Origin: DASXQK01 sp963724385
GTDB lineage: Bacteria; Pseudomonadota; Alphaproteobacteria; Dongiales; Dongiaceae
Length of the DNA stretch: 64,000 nucleotides
Direction: 5' to 3'
NCBI GenBank assembly: GCA_963724385.1
Contig: CAVRUJ010000002.1
Span: 434,001-498,000 of the forward strand
Shown: positions 16,509 through 25,329 of the stretch, piece by piece
How positions within the stretch are numbered: position 1 is the first letter of the stretch
Layout: the number at the start of each line of letters is the position of its first letter
Notes under the pieces: generated by a model
The model's database searches: none
What the model saw: the letters and a program-made list of their open reading frames with translations, nothing else
Told to the model about the DNA's origin: nothing
Program-made: the position numbers and the translations under genes

Positions 16509-17432
16509 TTGCTTCGTTTTGCCATCAGACGGTTCCTCGGCTCCGTCCCCACGCTGCTGCTGATCGTCACCGTCTCGTTCTTCATGATGCGCGCCGCCCC
16601 GGGTGGACCCTTCGACAAGGAGCGGATCGTTCCGCCTGAGATCGAGGCCCGCCTGCAGCACGCCTATCACCTGGATGAGGCCCTGCCGCTCCAATTCCTG
16701 CGCTATGTCGGCAATCTGCTGCGCGGCGATTTCGGGCCCTCCTTCCAGTATCGGGACTTCTCGGTTGCCGAGCTCATCCTGGACGGCTTCCCCACTTCCC
16801 TGCGGTTGGGCGGGATCGCCATGCTGCTCGCCCTGGTGAGCGGGGTGGCCATGGGCGCCACCGCGGCGCTGCGCCAGAACAGCGCCTCCGACTATGGCGC
16901 CATGGGCCTCGCAATGACTGGAATCGTCATTCCGAATTTCGTGCTGGCGCCGCTTCTCACTCTTGTCTTCGGGCTTTGGCTCAGATGGCTGCCGGTCGGC
17001 GGCTGGGGCGCGGGCGATATCCAGCACATGCTGCTGCCGATCGTTGCTCTCAGCCTCTACCAGGTCGGCTTCATCGCGCGGCTCACCCGCGGCAGCATGA
17101 TCGAGGTGCTGCGCACGAACTACGTCCGCACGGCGCGTGCCAAGGGCCTGCCCGAACGCATCACCTTGCTGCGCCACGCCTTGAAGCCGGCGCTGCTGCC
17201 TGTCATCTCCTACCTCGGTCCGGCGGTGATCAACACCATCACCGGGTCCGTGGTGGTCGAGCAGATATTCGGCCTTCCCGGGATCGGGCGCTACTTCGTC
17301 CAAGCCGCCCTCAACCGCGACTACACCCTGGTCATGGGGGTCACGATCTTCTATGGCGTGCTGATCATCTTCGCCAATCTGGCGGTGGATCTGCTCTACG
17401 GCGTCCTCGATCCCCGCATCCGCTACGACTGA
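16509..17432 (+). CDS. oppB: Peptide ABC importer permease, OppB/DppB type
   Basis: This 307-residue inner-membrane protein has six hydrophobic segments and the BPD_transp_1 coupling motif (EVLRTNYVRTARAKGLPE, about 198-215), where it contacts the ATPases. It begins LRFAIRRFLGSVPTLLL, the usual N-terminus of OppB/DppB, so the TTG at 16509 is the likely start even though the upstream ribosome-binding site is weak. It follows the binding-protein gene after a 108-bp gap with a hairpin and precedes oppC by 7 bp. Confidence 0.92.
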   Translation: MLRFAIRRFLGSVPTLLLIVTVSFFMMRAAPGGPFDKERIVPPEIEARLQHAYHLDEALPLQFLRYVGNLLRGDFGPSFQYRDFSVAELILDGFPTSLRLGGIAMLLALVSGVAMGATAALRQNSASDYGAMGLAMTGIVIPNFVLAPLLTLVFGLWLRWLPVGGWGAGDIQHMLLPIVALSLYQVGFIARLTRGSMIEVLRTNYVRTARAKGLPERITLLRHALKPALLPVISYLGPAVINTITGSVVVEQIFGLPGIGRYFVQAALNRDYTLVMGVTIFYGVLIIFANLAVDLLYGVLDPRIRYD

Positions 17433-17439
17433 CGCCGCC

Positions 17440-18336
17440 ATGACCGACGCCGCCCGATCGATCGCCATGCCGCCCAGCGAGGAATTCAAGGGCCGCAGCC
17501 TGTGGGCCGATGCCTGGCGTCGGCTTCTGCGCAACCGGGCCGCGGTGGTGAGCGCGGTCCTGCTGGCCCTGATCGGCCTCGCCGCGGTGTTGGTGCCGCT
17601 CTTGAGCCCGATCGCCTATGACGACGTGTTCTGGGATTCCATCAACACGCCGCCCGACTTCGCCAGCGGCCACTATTTCGGGACCGACGACAACGGCCGC
17701 GATCTCTTCGTGCGCACCATGTATGGGGGACGGGTGTCGCTGACCGTCGGGCTGGTGGCGACCTTGGTCAGCCTCGTCATCGGCGTCACCTGGGGCGCCG
17801 TAGCCGGGTTTCTCGGCGGTCGCATCGACGGCGTGATGATGCGCTTCGTGGACATCCTTTATTCCGTTCCCTTCCTCTTCTTCGTCATCATGCTGACGGT
17901 CGCCTTCGGCCGGCATATCGTTCTGATCTACGTCGCTATCGGCGCCGTCTCGTGGCTCGACATGGCCCGCATCGTGCGCGGCCAGACGATGAGCCTGAAG
18001 CGCCGGGAATTCGTCGAAGCGGCGCGGGCCGGCGGCGTGCGCCAGTCCCGGGTGATCCTGCGCCACATCATTCCCAACTGCCTCGGGCCCGTGATCGTCT
18101 ACGTGACCCTGACGGTCCCCAACGTGATCCTGCTCGAATCCTTCTTGAGCTTCCTCGGCCTCGGCGTGCAGGAGCCTTCGACGAGCTGGGGGGTTCTGAT
18201 CAGCGACGGCGCCCGCATCATGGAAACCTCGCCCTGGGCGCTCTGCTTCCCGGCGGCCATGCTGGCCGTGACCCTGGCCTGCTTCAATTTCATCGGCGAC
18301 GGCCTGCGCGACGCCCTCGACCCGAAGGACCGGTGA
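17440..18336 (+). CDS. oppC: Peptide ABC importer permease, OppC/DppC type
   Basis: This second permease has 298 residues. It has the N-terminal OppC_N segment (RLLRNRAAVVSAVLLALIG), the periplasmic FGTDDNGRDLFVRTMYGGR motif typical of OppC/DppC, and the coupling loop REFVEAARAGGVRQSRVILRH. It starts with ATG 7 bp after oppB and ends 4 bp before oppD. With OppB it forms the heterodimeric pore. Confidence 0.92.
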   Translation: MTDAARSIAMPPSEEFKGRSLWADAWRRLLRNRAAVVSAVLLALIGLAAVLVPLLSPIAYDDVFWDSINTPPDFASGHYFGTDDNGRDLFVRTMYGGRVSLTVGLVATLVSLVIGVTWGAVAGFLGGRIDGVMMRFVDILYSVPFLFFVIMLTVAFGRHIVLIYVAIGAVSWLDMARIVRGQTMSLKRREFVEAARAGGVRQSRVILRHIIPNCLGPVIVYVTLTVPNVILLESFLSFLGLGVQEPSTSWGVLISDGARIMETSPWALCFPAAMLAVTLACFNFIGDGLRDALDPKDR

Positions 18337-18340
18337 GGCC

Positions 18341-19318
18341 ATGGGCGCCGTCCTCGAAATCGCCGATCTCAAGGTCCGCTTCGCCACGCCGGAGGGCGAG
18401 GTCGAGGCGGTGAACGGGGTCGGGCTTGCCGTCGAACCCGGCGAGACGGTCGGCATCGTCGGCGAATCAGGTTCCGGCAAGAGCCAAGTCTTCCTGGCGG
18501 TCATGGGGCTCCTGGCCGCCAACGGCCGTGCCGCCGGCAGCGTCAAGTTCCAAGGCGAGGAAATCCTGGGCCGACCGGCCAGGGAGCTGAACCGCATCCG
18601 CGGCGCCCGGATGTCCATGATCTTCCAAGACCCCATGACTTCCCTCAATCCCTACCTCACCATCGAGCGGCAATTGACCGAGGTGCTGGTCACCCACCGC
18701 GCCATGTCGCTCCGCGCGGCGCGCGCGGCCGCCATCGACATGCTGGAGCGGGTGCAGATCCCCGAGGCGGACCGGCGCATCGGCCACTATCCCTTCGAGT
18801 TTTCCGGCGGCATGCGTCAGCGCGCCATGATCGCCATAGCGCTGCTTTGCCAGCCTGAGCTGCTCATCGCCGACGAGCCGACCACCGCCCTCGACGTGAC
18901 CGTCCAGGCCCAGATCCTGGCCCTCATGGCCGAACTGAAGCAGGACGAACGCACGGCCATGGTTCTGATCACCCATGACCTCGGCGTCGTCGCCGGGCTC
19001 TGCGACCGGGTGCTGGTCATGTATGCGGGACGGATCGTTGAGACGGGCGCGGTCGGCGATATCTTCCATCGCCCCCAGCATCCCTATACTGCCGGTCTGC
19101 TCTCCTCCATGCCGCGGCTGGACGAAAGCGTGGCCGAGCGCCTGCAGACCATCCCCGGCCAGCCGCCGAACCTCCAACGCCTGGGACCGGGCTGCGCCTT
19201 CGCCGAGCGCTGCCCCGGGGTCATGGACCGCTGCCGCGTCGAGCGGCCCCTCTTACGTCCCGTTTCGGAGCAAGACGGGCAGGGACGCATGAAGGCCTGC
19301 CATCTGGAGGCGCCATGA
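18341..19318 (+). CDS. oppD: Peptide ABC importer ATPase, OppD/DppD type
   Basis: The 325-residue ATPase has Walker A GESGSGKSQ, an FSGGMRQRAMIA signature, Walker B LLIADEPTTALDVT and a C-terminal oligo_HPY extension with Cys residues (CAFAERCPGVMDRC) that may hold a 4Fe-4S cluster as in other OppD/F proteins. The Walker A ends KSQ instead of the usual KS(T/V), a common variant in this family. It overlaps the start of the next ATPase gene by ATGA (19315-19318). Confidence 0.93.
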   Translation: MGAVLEIADLKVRFATPEGEVEAVNGVGLAVEPGETVGIVGESGSGKSQVFLAVMGLLAANGRAAGSVKFQGEEILGRPARELNRIRGARMSMIFQDPMTSLNPYLTIERQLTEVLVTHRAMSLRAARAAAIDMLERVQIPEADRRIGHYPFEFSGGMRQRAMIAIALLCQPELLIADEPTTALDVTVQAQILALMAELKQDERTAMVLITHDLGVVAGLCDRVLVMYAGRIVETGAVGDIFHRPQHPYTAGLLSSMPRLDESVAERLQTIPGQPPNLQRLGPGCAFAERCPGVMDRCRVERPLLRPVSEQDGQGRMKACHLEAP

Positions 19319-20301
19319 ACGGCCCGCCGCTTCTATCGGTGCGCGACCTCAGCGTCCATTTCCACATCGGCGGCAGCTGGCTTTCGCGCCAACCGGCGGC
19401 GATGCTGAAGGCGGTTGACGGGGTCAGCTTCGACCTAGCGCCGGGGGAAACCCTGGGCCTGGTGGGCGAATCCGGTTGCGGCAAATCCACCCTCGGCCGC
19501 GCCGTGCTGCGCCTGCTGCCCAATATCCATGGCCGGGTCGTCTGGCTGGGCGAGGACCTGGCCAAGCTGGACGAAGAAGCCATGCGCCGGAAGCGCCGGG
19601 AGATGCAGATCGTCTTCCAGGATCCGCTCGCCGCCCTCGATCCCCGGATGACCGTCGGCGAGATCATCGCCGAGCCGTTGCGCACCTTCCGGCCCGAACT
19701 GTCGGCGGCCGAATCGAAGGCCAAGGTCCAGGCGATGATGGCGGGCGTCGGCCTGCTGCCCCAGCAGATCAACCGCTATCCCCATGAATTCTCCGGCGGC
19801 CAGTGCCAGCGCATCGGCATCGCGCGCGCCATGATCAACGAACCCAAGCTCGTGATCTGCGACGAGCCGGTCTCGGCCCTCGACGTCTCGATCCAAGCCC
19901 AGATCGTCAACCTGCTCATGGATCTGCAGCGTCAATACGGCATGTCCATGATTTTCATCTCGCACAACCTGAGCGTCGTGCGCCACGTCGCCCATCGGAT
20001 CATGGTGCTCTATCTCGGGCGCGTGGCGGAAATCGCCGACCGCGACCAGCTCTACCGGAACCCGCGCCATCCCTACACCCAGGCGCTGATCTCGGCCGTG
20101 CCCATCCCCGATCCCGAGCTCGAGCGGGCCAAGGCGCATCTGATCCTGAAAGGCGACCTTCCCTCGCCTCTCGACCCGCCCAGCGGCTGCGCCTTCCGCA
20201 CCCGCTGCCCGAAGGCCACGCCTCTATGCGCGGAACTCCGCCCCGAGCTCACGCCGCTGGAACTCGGCCACCGCGTCGCCTGTCATCATTGGGATAAGTA
20301 G
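19315..20301 (+). CDS. oppF: Peptide ABC importer ATPase, OppF/DppF type
   Basis: This second ATPase has 328 residues, with Walker A GESGCGKST, signature FSGGQCQRIGIARA, Walker B LVICDEPVSALDVS, switch His in FISHNLSV, and a C-terminal oligo_HPY domain with the Cys motif CAFRTRCPKATPLC. It ends the importer operon, and the next gene (gapR) is convergent 13 bp away. Together the five genes encode a complete importer; the substrate cannot be told from sequence. Confidence 0.93.
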   Translation: MNGPPLLSVRDLSVHFHIGGSWLSRQPAAMLKAVDGVSFDLAPGETLGLVGESGCGKSTLGRAVLRLLPNIHGRVVWLGEDLAKLDEEAMRRKRREMQIVFQDPLAALDPRMTVGEIIAEPLRTFRPELSAAESKAKVQAMMAGVGLLPQQINRYPHEFSGGQCQRIGIARAMINEPKLVICDEPVSALDVSIQAQIVNLLMDLQRQYGMSMIFISHNLSVVRHVAHRIMVLYLGRVAEIADRDQLYRNPRHPYTQALISAVPIPDPELERAKAHLILKGDLPSPLDPPSGCAFRTRCPKATPLCAELRPELTPLELGHRVACHHWDK

Positions 20302-20314
20302 TGCGGCTGTCCGT

Positions 20315-20563
20315 TCAGCCGCCCAGCCCCACGGCGCGCATGTAAGTCTCCAGCAGCGCCTGCTGCTCCTGGCGGTCGGCCGCGTCCATTTTGCGCAAGC
20401 GCACGATCTGGCGCATGACCTTGGCGTCGTAACCGGCGGATTTCGCCTCGGCATAGACCTCGCGGATGTCGCCGGTGAGGGCGCCGCGCTCCTCCTCCAG
20501 CCGCTCGATGCGTTCGATGAAGGATTTCAGGCGCTCCGCCTGAATGCCGCCCTTGCCGGCCAT
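20315..20563 (-). CDS. gapR: GapR-family (DUF2312) nucleoid-associated protein
   Basis: This small 82-residue protein is predicted to be almost entirely coiled-coil helix (RLKSFIERIERLEEERGAL, then DIREVYAEAKSAGYDAKVMR), matching DUF2312/GapR. In Caulobacter GapR is a tetrameric clamp that binds overtwisted, AT-rich DNA ahead of replication and transcription forks. The ATG at 20561-20563 is chosen; the frame is open further upstream, but that stretch reads into the palindromic repeat at 20591-20695. The DUF1244 gene lies upstream on the same strand, so any joint transcript would cross the repeat. Confidence 0.9.
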   Translation of the reverse strand: MAGKGGIQAERLKSFIERIERLEEERGALTGDIREVYAEAKSAGYDAKVMRQIVRLRKMDAADRQEQQALLETYMRAVGLGG

Positions 20564-20590
20564 GCCCGCCGTCTCCTCGCTTCCCTGTTT

Positions 20591-20695
20591 TCTAGAGCAT
20601 GTTTCGATCCGGTTGAATCGAAACATGCTCTAGATTCCTTGGTCTGGTCGCATTTTCTACGCCGAACCGGTGCCCACTTCGGCGGAAAATGCTCC
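20591..20695 (-). repeat. RIME-like double-palindrome intergenic repeat, copy 1
   Basis: This unit of about 105 bp has two palindromes. The first has perfect 18-nt arms (20591-20608 and 20617-20634) around an 8-nt spacer. The second spans about 20651-20693, with GCATTTTC/GAAAATGC outer arms and CGCCGAA/TTCGGCG inner arms. Two further copies occur in this window, in the opposite orientation, at 32008 and 56372. The architecture resembles the RIME mosaic elements described in rhizobia. It sits just upstream of gapR. Confidence 0.85.
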
Positions 20696-20764
20696 AGAGC
20701 CCGCGGAACATATCGATGGCACATCGGCCGGGCAAGGCCGGACCAGCGCCCGTGCGGGATTGGC

Positions 20765-21067
20765 TCAGTGCTTGTGCGCCGCCGGCTTCGCCGCCAACAC
20801 CCGCAGCTCCGGAATGCCGTCGCCCTTCTGGTACTTCGCCTTCCACTCGTCATAGGGCATCCCATAGACCGCTTTGCGCGCGTCCGCGTCGCTGAGCGGA
20901 AGCCCGCGCGCCTCGGCCGCTTCGCGATACCACCGGGAGAGGCAGTTGCGGCAGAAGCCCGCGAGATTCATCATATCGATGTTCTGCACGTCCTTGCGTT
21001 CGTCGAGATGCTGCAGCAGCCGGCGGAAAGCCGCGGCCTCCAGCTCGGTGCGGGTCTTGTCGTCCAT
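20765..21067 (-). CDS. DUF1244 family protein
   Basis: This 100-residue helical protein belongs to the DUF1244 family, conserved in alpha- and gammaproteobacteria and without an established function. It shows the family's NLAGFCRNCLSRWY segment (two cysteines, three residues apart) and AVYGMPYDEWKAKYQ. The ATG at 21065-21067 follows an excellent GAGGAGG. A 10-bp-arm hairpin lies immediately upstream of that ribosome-binding site. The C-terminus is His-rich (AAHKH). Confidence 0.88.
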   Translation of the reverse strand: MDDKTRTELEAAAFRRLLQHLDERKDVQNIDMMNLAGFCRNCLSRWYREAAEARGLPLSDADARKAVYGMPYDEWKAKYQKGDGIPELRVLAAKPAAHKH

Positions 21068-21082
21068 GGCAGCCTCCTCAGA

Positions 21083-21186
21083 ACCGACTTTCGCAGAAAG
21101 TCGGTACATCGTTTACAGTTTCAATATCGGATTCACGCAGAAATTCGCGACAAAACCCGAGTCGCGATTTTCTGCGATCCGATATT
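21083..21186. repeat. Mosaic palindromic element between DUF1244 and ligase genes
   Basis: This has two parts. The first is a perfect hairpin with 10-nt arms, ACCGACTTTC (21083-21092) and GAAAGTCGGT (21096-21105). The second is an imperfect long inverted repeat with arms 21123-21151 and 21161-21186 (aatatcggat at the outer ends, tcgcgac at the loop side). The word cgcagaaa recurs in both parts. No second copy was found in this window. It would be transcribed as the leader of DUF1244 or the trailer of the upstream ligase gene. Confidence 0.65.
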
Positions 21187-21204
21187 TGCGATCCTATGCG
21201 ATAT

Positions 21205-22335
21205 CTAGAGAGCCGCGACGGTTTCGGCAACCAGGGCGTCGACCACGGCCTCGAGTGCCGCCTGCCTGTCGGCGCCCCGAGCCAATGCCGCCGCGAAGAC
21301 CGCGAGCTGCCGATGGGCGCTGCTACCCCGCTTCAGGATGTCCCGGGCGGATTCCACCTCGCGCCGGCAATCGAAAGCCTCCGCGTCCTCGGCCACCAGT
21401 TGGATCATCTCCTCCAACAGATCGCCATAGGGCACGATCCGGCCCTTGCCGAAATCCACCAGCCCCTCGTCGAAGCCGTAGCGCTGGGCCCGCCACCGGT
21501 TCTCGTTCACCAGCATGGCGGCATAGCGCCGCCAGCGCTGGTTGGACCGTTTCAGGCGCCAGAGCATGCGCAGGAGGCAGCGGTAGAGGGCGGCAATCGC
21601 GATCCCGTCGTCGAGCCGGGTGCAGACGTCCGTGATCCGCAGCTCGAGGGTGGGAAAGCGCAGCGATGGCCGGATGTCCCACCAGAGCTTGGACCCGTCC
21701 TCGATCAACCCCGCCTGGATGAGAACCCTGAGATGGCGCTCGAATTCGCCCCAGCTCTCGAACAGCTCGGGCAGGCCCGTGCGCGGCATCTCGTCGAACA
21801 CGGCGATCCGGTAGGATTTAAGCCCGGTGTCCTCGCCATGCCAGAAGGGCGAGGAGGTGCTGAGGGCCAGCAGGTGGGGCAGGAAATAGGCCACTTGGCC
21901 CAGGAGATCGATGCGCAGCTCCGGGTCTTCCAGGCCGACATGGACATGCATGCCGCAGATGACGAGACGCCGGGCGGGCGCCTGGAGATCGCGGGCGATC
22001 GCCGCGTAGCGCTCGCGGTCGGTCGTCTTCTGGGTCTGCCAACGGGCGAAGGGATGGGTCGCCGCGGCTATCGGCGCCAGACCGTAGTTGGCCGCCACGT
22101 CGGCTACGCTTCGCCTGAGATGCGCGAGCTCGGCCCTCGCGGCGCCGAGGCTCTCGCAGACCGTGGTGCCGACCTCGAGCTGGGCCCTGAGAAACTCCGG
22201 GCTTACCTGGCCCGCCGCCCGTCTTTGGCATTCGAGGAGCATCTCCGCCGGGGGATCGCTGGCAACGTCTCGGCTCTTCCTGTCGACTAGCAGGTATTCT
22301 TCTTCGATGCCGATGGTGAAGCTCGGCTCCTTCAC
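21205..22335 (-). CDS. YbdK-type carboxylate-amine ligase (GCS2 family)
   Basis: The 376-residue protein belongs to the glutamate-cysteine ligase type 2 / YbdK family. Visible segments are FTIGIEEEYLLVD, AQLEVGTTVCES, CGMHVHVGLED and SLRFPTLELRITDVC. YbdK of E. coli has weak gamma-glutamylcysteine ligase activity; the physiological substrate is usually unknown. The start is GTG at 22335, overlapping the stop of the upstream amidohydrolase gene by four bases (GTGA), which suggests a two-gene operon. Downstream is a palindromic element. Confidence 0.9.
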   Translation of the reverse strand: MKEPSFTIGIEEEYLLVDRKSRDVASDPPAEMLLECQRRAAGQVSPEFLRAQLEVGTTVCESLGAARAELAHLRRSVADVAANYGLAPIAAATHPFARWQTQKTTDRERYAAIARDLQAPARRLVICGMHVHVGLEDPELRIDLLGQVAYFLPHLLALSTSSPFWHGEDTGLKSYRIAVFDEMPRTGLPELFESWGEFERHLRVLIQAGLIEDGSKLWWDIRPSLRFPTLELRITDVCTRLDDGIAIAALYRCLLRMLWRLKRSNQRWRRYAAMLVNENRWRAQRYGFDEGLVDFGKGRIVPYGDLLEEMIQLVAEDAEAFDCRREVESARDILKRGSSAHRQLAVFAAALARGADRQAALEAVVDALVAETVAAL

Positions 22336-23120
22336 GAGGCAGCCTCGTGGAGCCCGGCATCGCCGATGATCTCGGCCAGAACCGGGGCGAGGCGCTGGGC
22401 CATGGCCTCGGCGCCATGCCGGGTGTCGATCTGGTCCTGGCGGATCTCGATGAGCGCGTGGGGCAGGCCGTTCCTCTCGCCATGCTCGGCGATGCCGTAG
22501 CCCCGTCCGACGCGGCCGTCATAGGGCTGGTTGTCGCCTACGACCAGGGAGGGATCGCGCCGCAACAAAGCGAGCAGGCGCTCGGCCACGCGCCGGTCGC
22601 GGTTCGAGAGGATGCCGATCTGCCAGGGCCGCTCGAAGCCCTGCATCACCGGCGTGAAGCTGTGCAGGGAAAAGAGCATGGGCGGGCGGCCTTGCCGGAT
22701 CGCGGCGGCGATCCGCTCGGCGATCGCCCGCTGGTAAGGCCAGAAACAGGCTTCCGCCCGCAGCCGGCGCGCCTCCCTGTCGAGGCCCCGGTTGCCCGGC
22801 ACCGCAATATCGTCGGATTCCTGGGCGATGGAGCTCGGATCCTCGGGCTGCCGGTTGCAATCGACGACCAGGCGCGAATAGCCGGAGAGGACGCCCGGCA
22901 CATCGAGCCGGCGGCATAGCCGGCGCGTCACCTCGGCGGCACCGATATCCCAGGCGATGTGAAGACGGCGCTGGCCCTGGTCGAGGCCGAGATTCCCAAG
23001 CGATGCGGGTATCGCGGCCGAGGCATGGTCGCAGATGAGGAGCGCGTCCGCCTTGCCCTCGGAATTGATGATCTCGACCGGCGGCGGATCGTCGGGGCCC
23101 AGCAGGGCGGCAGGCGTCAT
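22332..23120 (-). CDS. N-formylglutamate amidohydrolase-like protein
   Basis: This is an N-formylglutamate amidohydrolase (FGase, HutG-like) family protein, whose members hydrolyse N-formyl- or related N-acyl-glutamates. Visible segments are LLICDHASAAIPASLG near the start, HIAWDIGA, VVDCNRQPEDPS and LFSLHSFTPVMQGFERPW, matching the zinc-dependent fold. I chose the ATG at 23118-23120 (263 codons including stop), where family similarity begins. An in-frame ATG at 23201 has a good GGAG and would add 27 residues, so the start is uncertain. It is translationally coupled to the carboxylate-amine ligase and divergent from the acetoacetate decarboxylase gene. Confidence 0.85.
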   Translation of the reverse strand: MTPAALLGPDDPPPVEIINSEGKADALLICDHASAAIPASLGNLGLDQGQRRLHIAWDIGAAEVTRRLCRRLDVPGVLSGYSRLVVDCNRQPEDPSSIAQESDDIAVPGNRGLDREARRLRAEACFWPYQRAIAERIAAAIRQGRPPMLFSLHSFTPVMQGFERPWQIGILSNRDRRVAERLLALLRRDPSLVVGDNQPYDGRVGRGYGIAEHGERNGLPHALIEIRQDQIDTRHGAEAMAQRLAPVLAEIIGDAGLHEAAS

Positions 23121-23253
23121 GACGCCTGAGTACAGCAAAACCGGCGTCGGGCCGCAATCTTGCGCCGGCGAAAGTTCAACGGTCCGACGCAAGGCCGTCA
23201 TGCTTGCTCCGCCATTCTCGATGGCCGAGCCAGCCCCAGGGGTGCCATCAGTC

Positions 23254-24003
23254 ATGCGGATCGAAGAAGTGCGCGAGCAGGCCTTCGCCATGCCGTTGAC
23301 CAACCCGTCCTATCCCCGCGGTCCCTACCGGTTCGTCAACCGGGAGTACCTCATTTTCACCTATCGAACCGATCCCGACGCCTTGCGCGCGGTGGTCCCG
23401 GAGCCCCTCGAGCTGGGCGAGCCCCTGGTCAAGTTCGAGTTCATCCGGATGCCCAATTCGACGGGCTTCGGCAGCTATACGGAATCGGGCCAGGTCATCC
23501 CGGTCACCTTCCGCGGCGAAAGCGGCGGCTACATCCACGCCATGTATCTCGACGACGATGCGCCGATCGCCGGCGGCCGCGAGCTCTGGGGCTTCCCCAA
23601 GAAGCTGGCCAGCCCCGAGATCGCGGTGGAGAAGGACGTCATCATCGGCCGGCTCTGCTATGAAAGCGTCACCTGCGCGGTGGGCAGCATCGGCTACAAG
23701 CATACGCCGGTCGATACCGATCGCGTGAATGGAGCACTGCGCGAACCCAATTTCCTGCTGAAGATCATCCCTCATGTCGACGGATCGCCGCGGATTTGCG
23801 AGCTCGTCCGCTACTACCTCGAGGATGTCGCGCTGAAGGGCGCCTGGACCGGGCCGTCCGCCCTCGGGCTCTATCCCCACGCGCTCGCCAATGTCGCGAG
23901 CCTGCCGGTCCACGAAATGATCTCGGCCGTGCATCTGGTGGCCGATCTCACTCTCGGGCTCGGCTCCGTCGTATTCGACTACCTGGAGGATCGCTCCCGA
24001 TGA
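23254..24003 (+). CDS. adc: Acetoacetate decarboxylase
   Basis: The 249-residue protein matches the acetoacetate decarboxylase family throughout. The catalytic double lysine (K116-K117) lies in GRELWGFPKKLA; in the clostridial enzyme the second Lys forms the Schiff base and the first lowers its pKa. The ATG at 23254 is chosen because MRIEEVREQAFAMPLT is family-like; the frame is open upstream without similarity. Its stop overlaps the start of the patatin gene (ATGA, 24000-24003). In alphaproteobacteria this pair often accompanies ketone-body or polyhydroxybutyrate metabolism, though no dehydrogenase follows here. Confidence 0.92.
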   Translation: MRIEEVREQAFAMPLTNPSYPRGPYRFVNREYLIFTYRTDPDALRAVVPEPLELGEPLVKFEFIRMPNSTGFGSYTESGQVIPVTFRGESGGYIHAMYLDDDAPIAGGRELWGFPKKLASPEIAVEKDVIIGRLCYESVTCAVGSIGYKHTPVDTDRVNGALREPNFLLKIIPHVDGSPRICELVRYYLEDVALKGAWTGPSALGLYPHALANVASLPVHEMISAVHLVADLTLGLGSVVFDYLEDRSR

Positions 24004-25283
24004 AGGCGGCGAAGAGGTCCGCCAAACGCCCCGGCCGCCGCCGGGCGGTGGCATTGAAGGCGGTCGAGCCCAAGCCCGCCGCCGAACAGGTCGATCTCAA
24101 GCCGGAACAGGTCAATCTCAAGCAGACGCCGCGTCTTGCCGTCTCGCCCAGGCGCCAGCCGCTCGGACCCACCCTTGCCGCCTATGACCGCATCGCCCTG
24201 GTGTTCCAGGGCGGCGGGGCGCTGGGGGCCTATCAGGCCGGCGTCTACCATGCGCTGGCCGAGGCCGGCTGCGAGCCTAACTGGCTCTCGGGCGTTTCCA
24301 TCGGCGCGATCAATGCCGCGATCATCGCCGGCAATCGGCATGACGACCGCCTGCCCAGGCTTCGCCAGTTCTGGGAATTGGTCTCCGGGCGGAAAATCTG
24401 GGCCTATACGCCGGACGGCGACATTTTCCGCATGCTTCGCAACGCGACCAGCGCGCTGGCCACCATGACCTTCGGTCAGCCGGGGTTCTTCGCGCCGCGC
24501 TGGCCGGGACCCTGGTTCCATCCGTCAGGTGCCGAAGCGGCCACCAGCTACTACGATTCCGGCCTGCTGCGGGAAACCCTCAAGGAAGTCATCGACTTCG
24601 CCATCCTCAACGACGGGGCCAAGCGCTTGAGCGTCGGCGCGGTCAACCTCAGCACCGGCAATTTCGCCTATTTCGACACCCTGCACGAGGATCTCGGCCC
24701 CGAGCACATCATGGCCAGCGGTGCATTGCCGCCCGCCTTGCCGGCGGTGAAGATCGCCGGCCAGCATTACTGGGACGGCGGCATCGTCTCCAACACGCCG
24801 CTCCAGTACCTGCTGGACCAGGAAGACCACCTGAGCTCGCTCGTCTTCCAGGTCGATCTCTTCAGCGCCCGCGGGGCCCTGCCGCGCGACATGCGCGACG
24901 TGATGGGCCGCCACAAGGACATCATGTATTCGAGCCGGACCCGCTACAACACCGACATGTTCCGGCGGACCTATGAGTGGAAGCAGCGCCTGACCCGGGC
25001 CCTTGCCAAGCTGCCGGCGGACCGGCGCGACGAGGAGGAGGAGCGCCTGCTGGAGCAATTGCGCCAGATGGGGGCGATCAACATCGTCCACCTCATCTAC
25101 CAGCAGAAGCACTACGAAGGCCATGCCAAGGACTACGAGTTCTCCGGCACCTCCATGCGCGAGCATTGGCATTCGGGCTACGAGGATACGCGGCGCACCT
25201 TGCGCCATCGCCATTGGCTCGCCAAGCCGCCGGAGAACCGGGGCATCGTCATCCACGACCTGCATCACGACGAGGTCGCTTGA
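24000..25283 (+). CDS. Patatin-like phospholipase/acyl hydrolase
   Basis: The 427-residue protein has a basic, disordered N-terminal tail (about 55 residues, KRSAKRPGRRR) and then a patatin domain. It carries the oxyanion GGGALGAYQ (about 74-82), nucleophile elbow GVSIGAIN (Ser of GxSxG) and catalytic Asp in WDGGIVSN. The C-terminal part, ending in HWHSGYEDTRRTL, matches the DUF3734 extension of bacterial patatins. Coupled by ATGA overlap to acetoacetate decarboxylase, it may act on intracellular polyhydroxybutyrate or its granule lipids (inference from gene pairing), or on membrane phospholipids. No signal peptide is seen. Confidence 0.9.
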   Translation: MKAAKRSAKRPGRRRAVALKAVEPKPAAEQVDLKPEQVNLKQTPRLAVSPRRQPLGPTLAAYDRIALVFQGGGALGAYQAGVYHALAEAGCEPNWLSGVSIGAINAAIIAGNRHDDRLPRLRQFWELVSGRKIWAYTPDGDIFRMLRNATSALATMTFGQPGFFAPRWPGPWFHPSGAEAATSYYDSGLLRETLKEVIDFAILNDGAKRLSVGAVNLSTGNFAYFDTLHEDLGPEHIMASGALPPALPAVKIAGQHYWDGGIVSNTPLQYLLDQEDHLSSLVFQVDLFSARGALPRDMRDVMGRHKDIMYSSRTRYNTDMFRRTYEWKQRLTRALAKLPADRRDEEEERLLEQLRQMGAINIVHLIYQQKHYEGHAKDYEFSGTSMREHWHSGYEDTRRTLRHRHWLAKPPENRGIVIHDLHHDEVA

Positions 25284-25329
25284 GGCCCGCCTATTGATCG
25301 GCCGGCTGGCCTGGCCTAAGAGGACGGCC

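Noticed and set aside
14712..17534. 940-residue reverse-strand open frame opposite the peptide importer genes
   Set aside because: It lies antisense to two strongly supported genes, is rich in Asp/Gly/His/Arg from GC codon bias and shows no domain; a shadow frame.
20591..20695. Repeat copies as mobile insertion sequences
   Set aside because: Too short, no transposase frame and no target duplications visible; classed as intergenic palindromic repeats.
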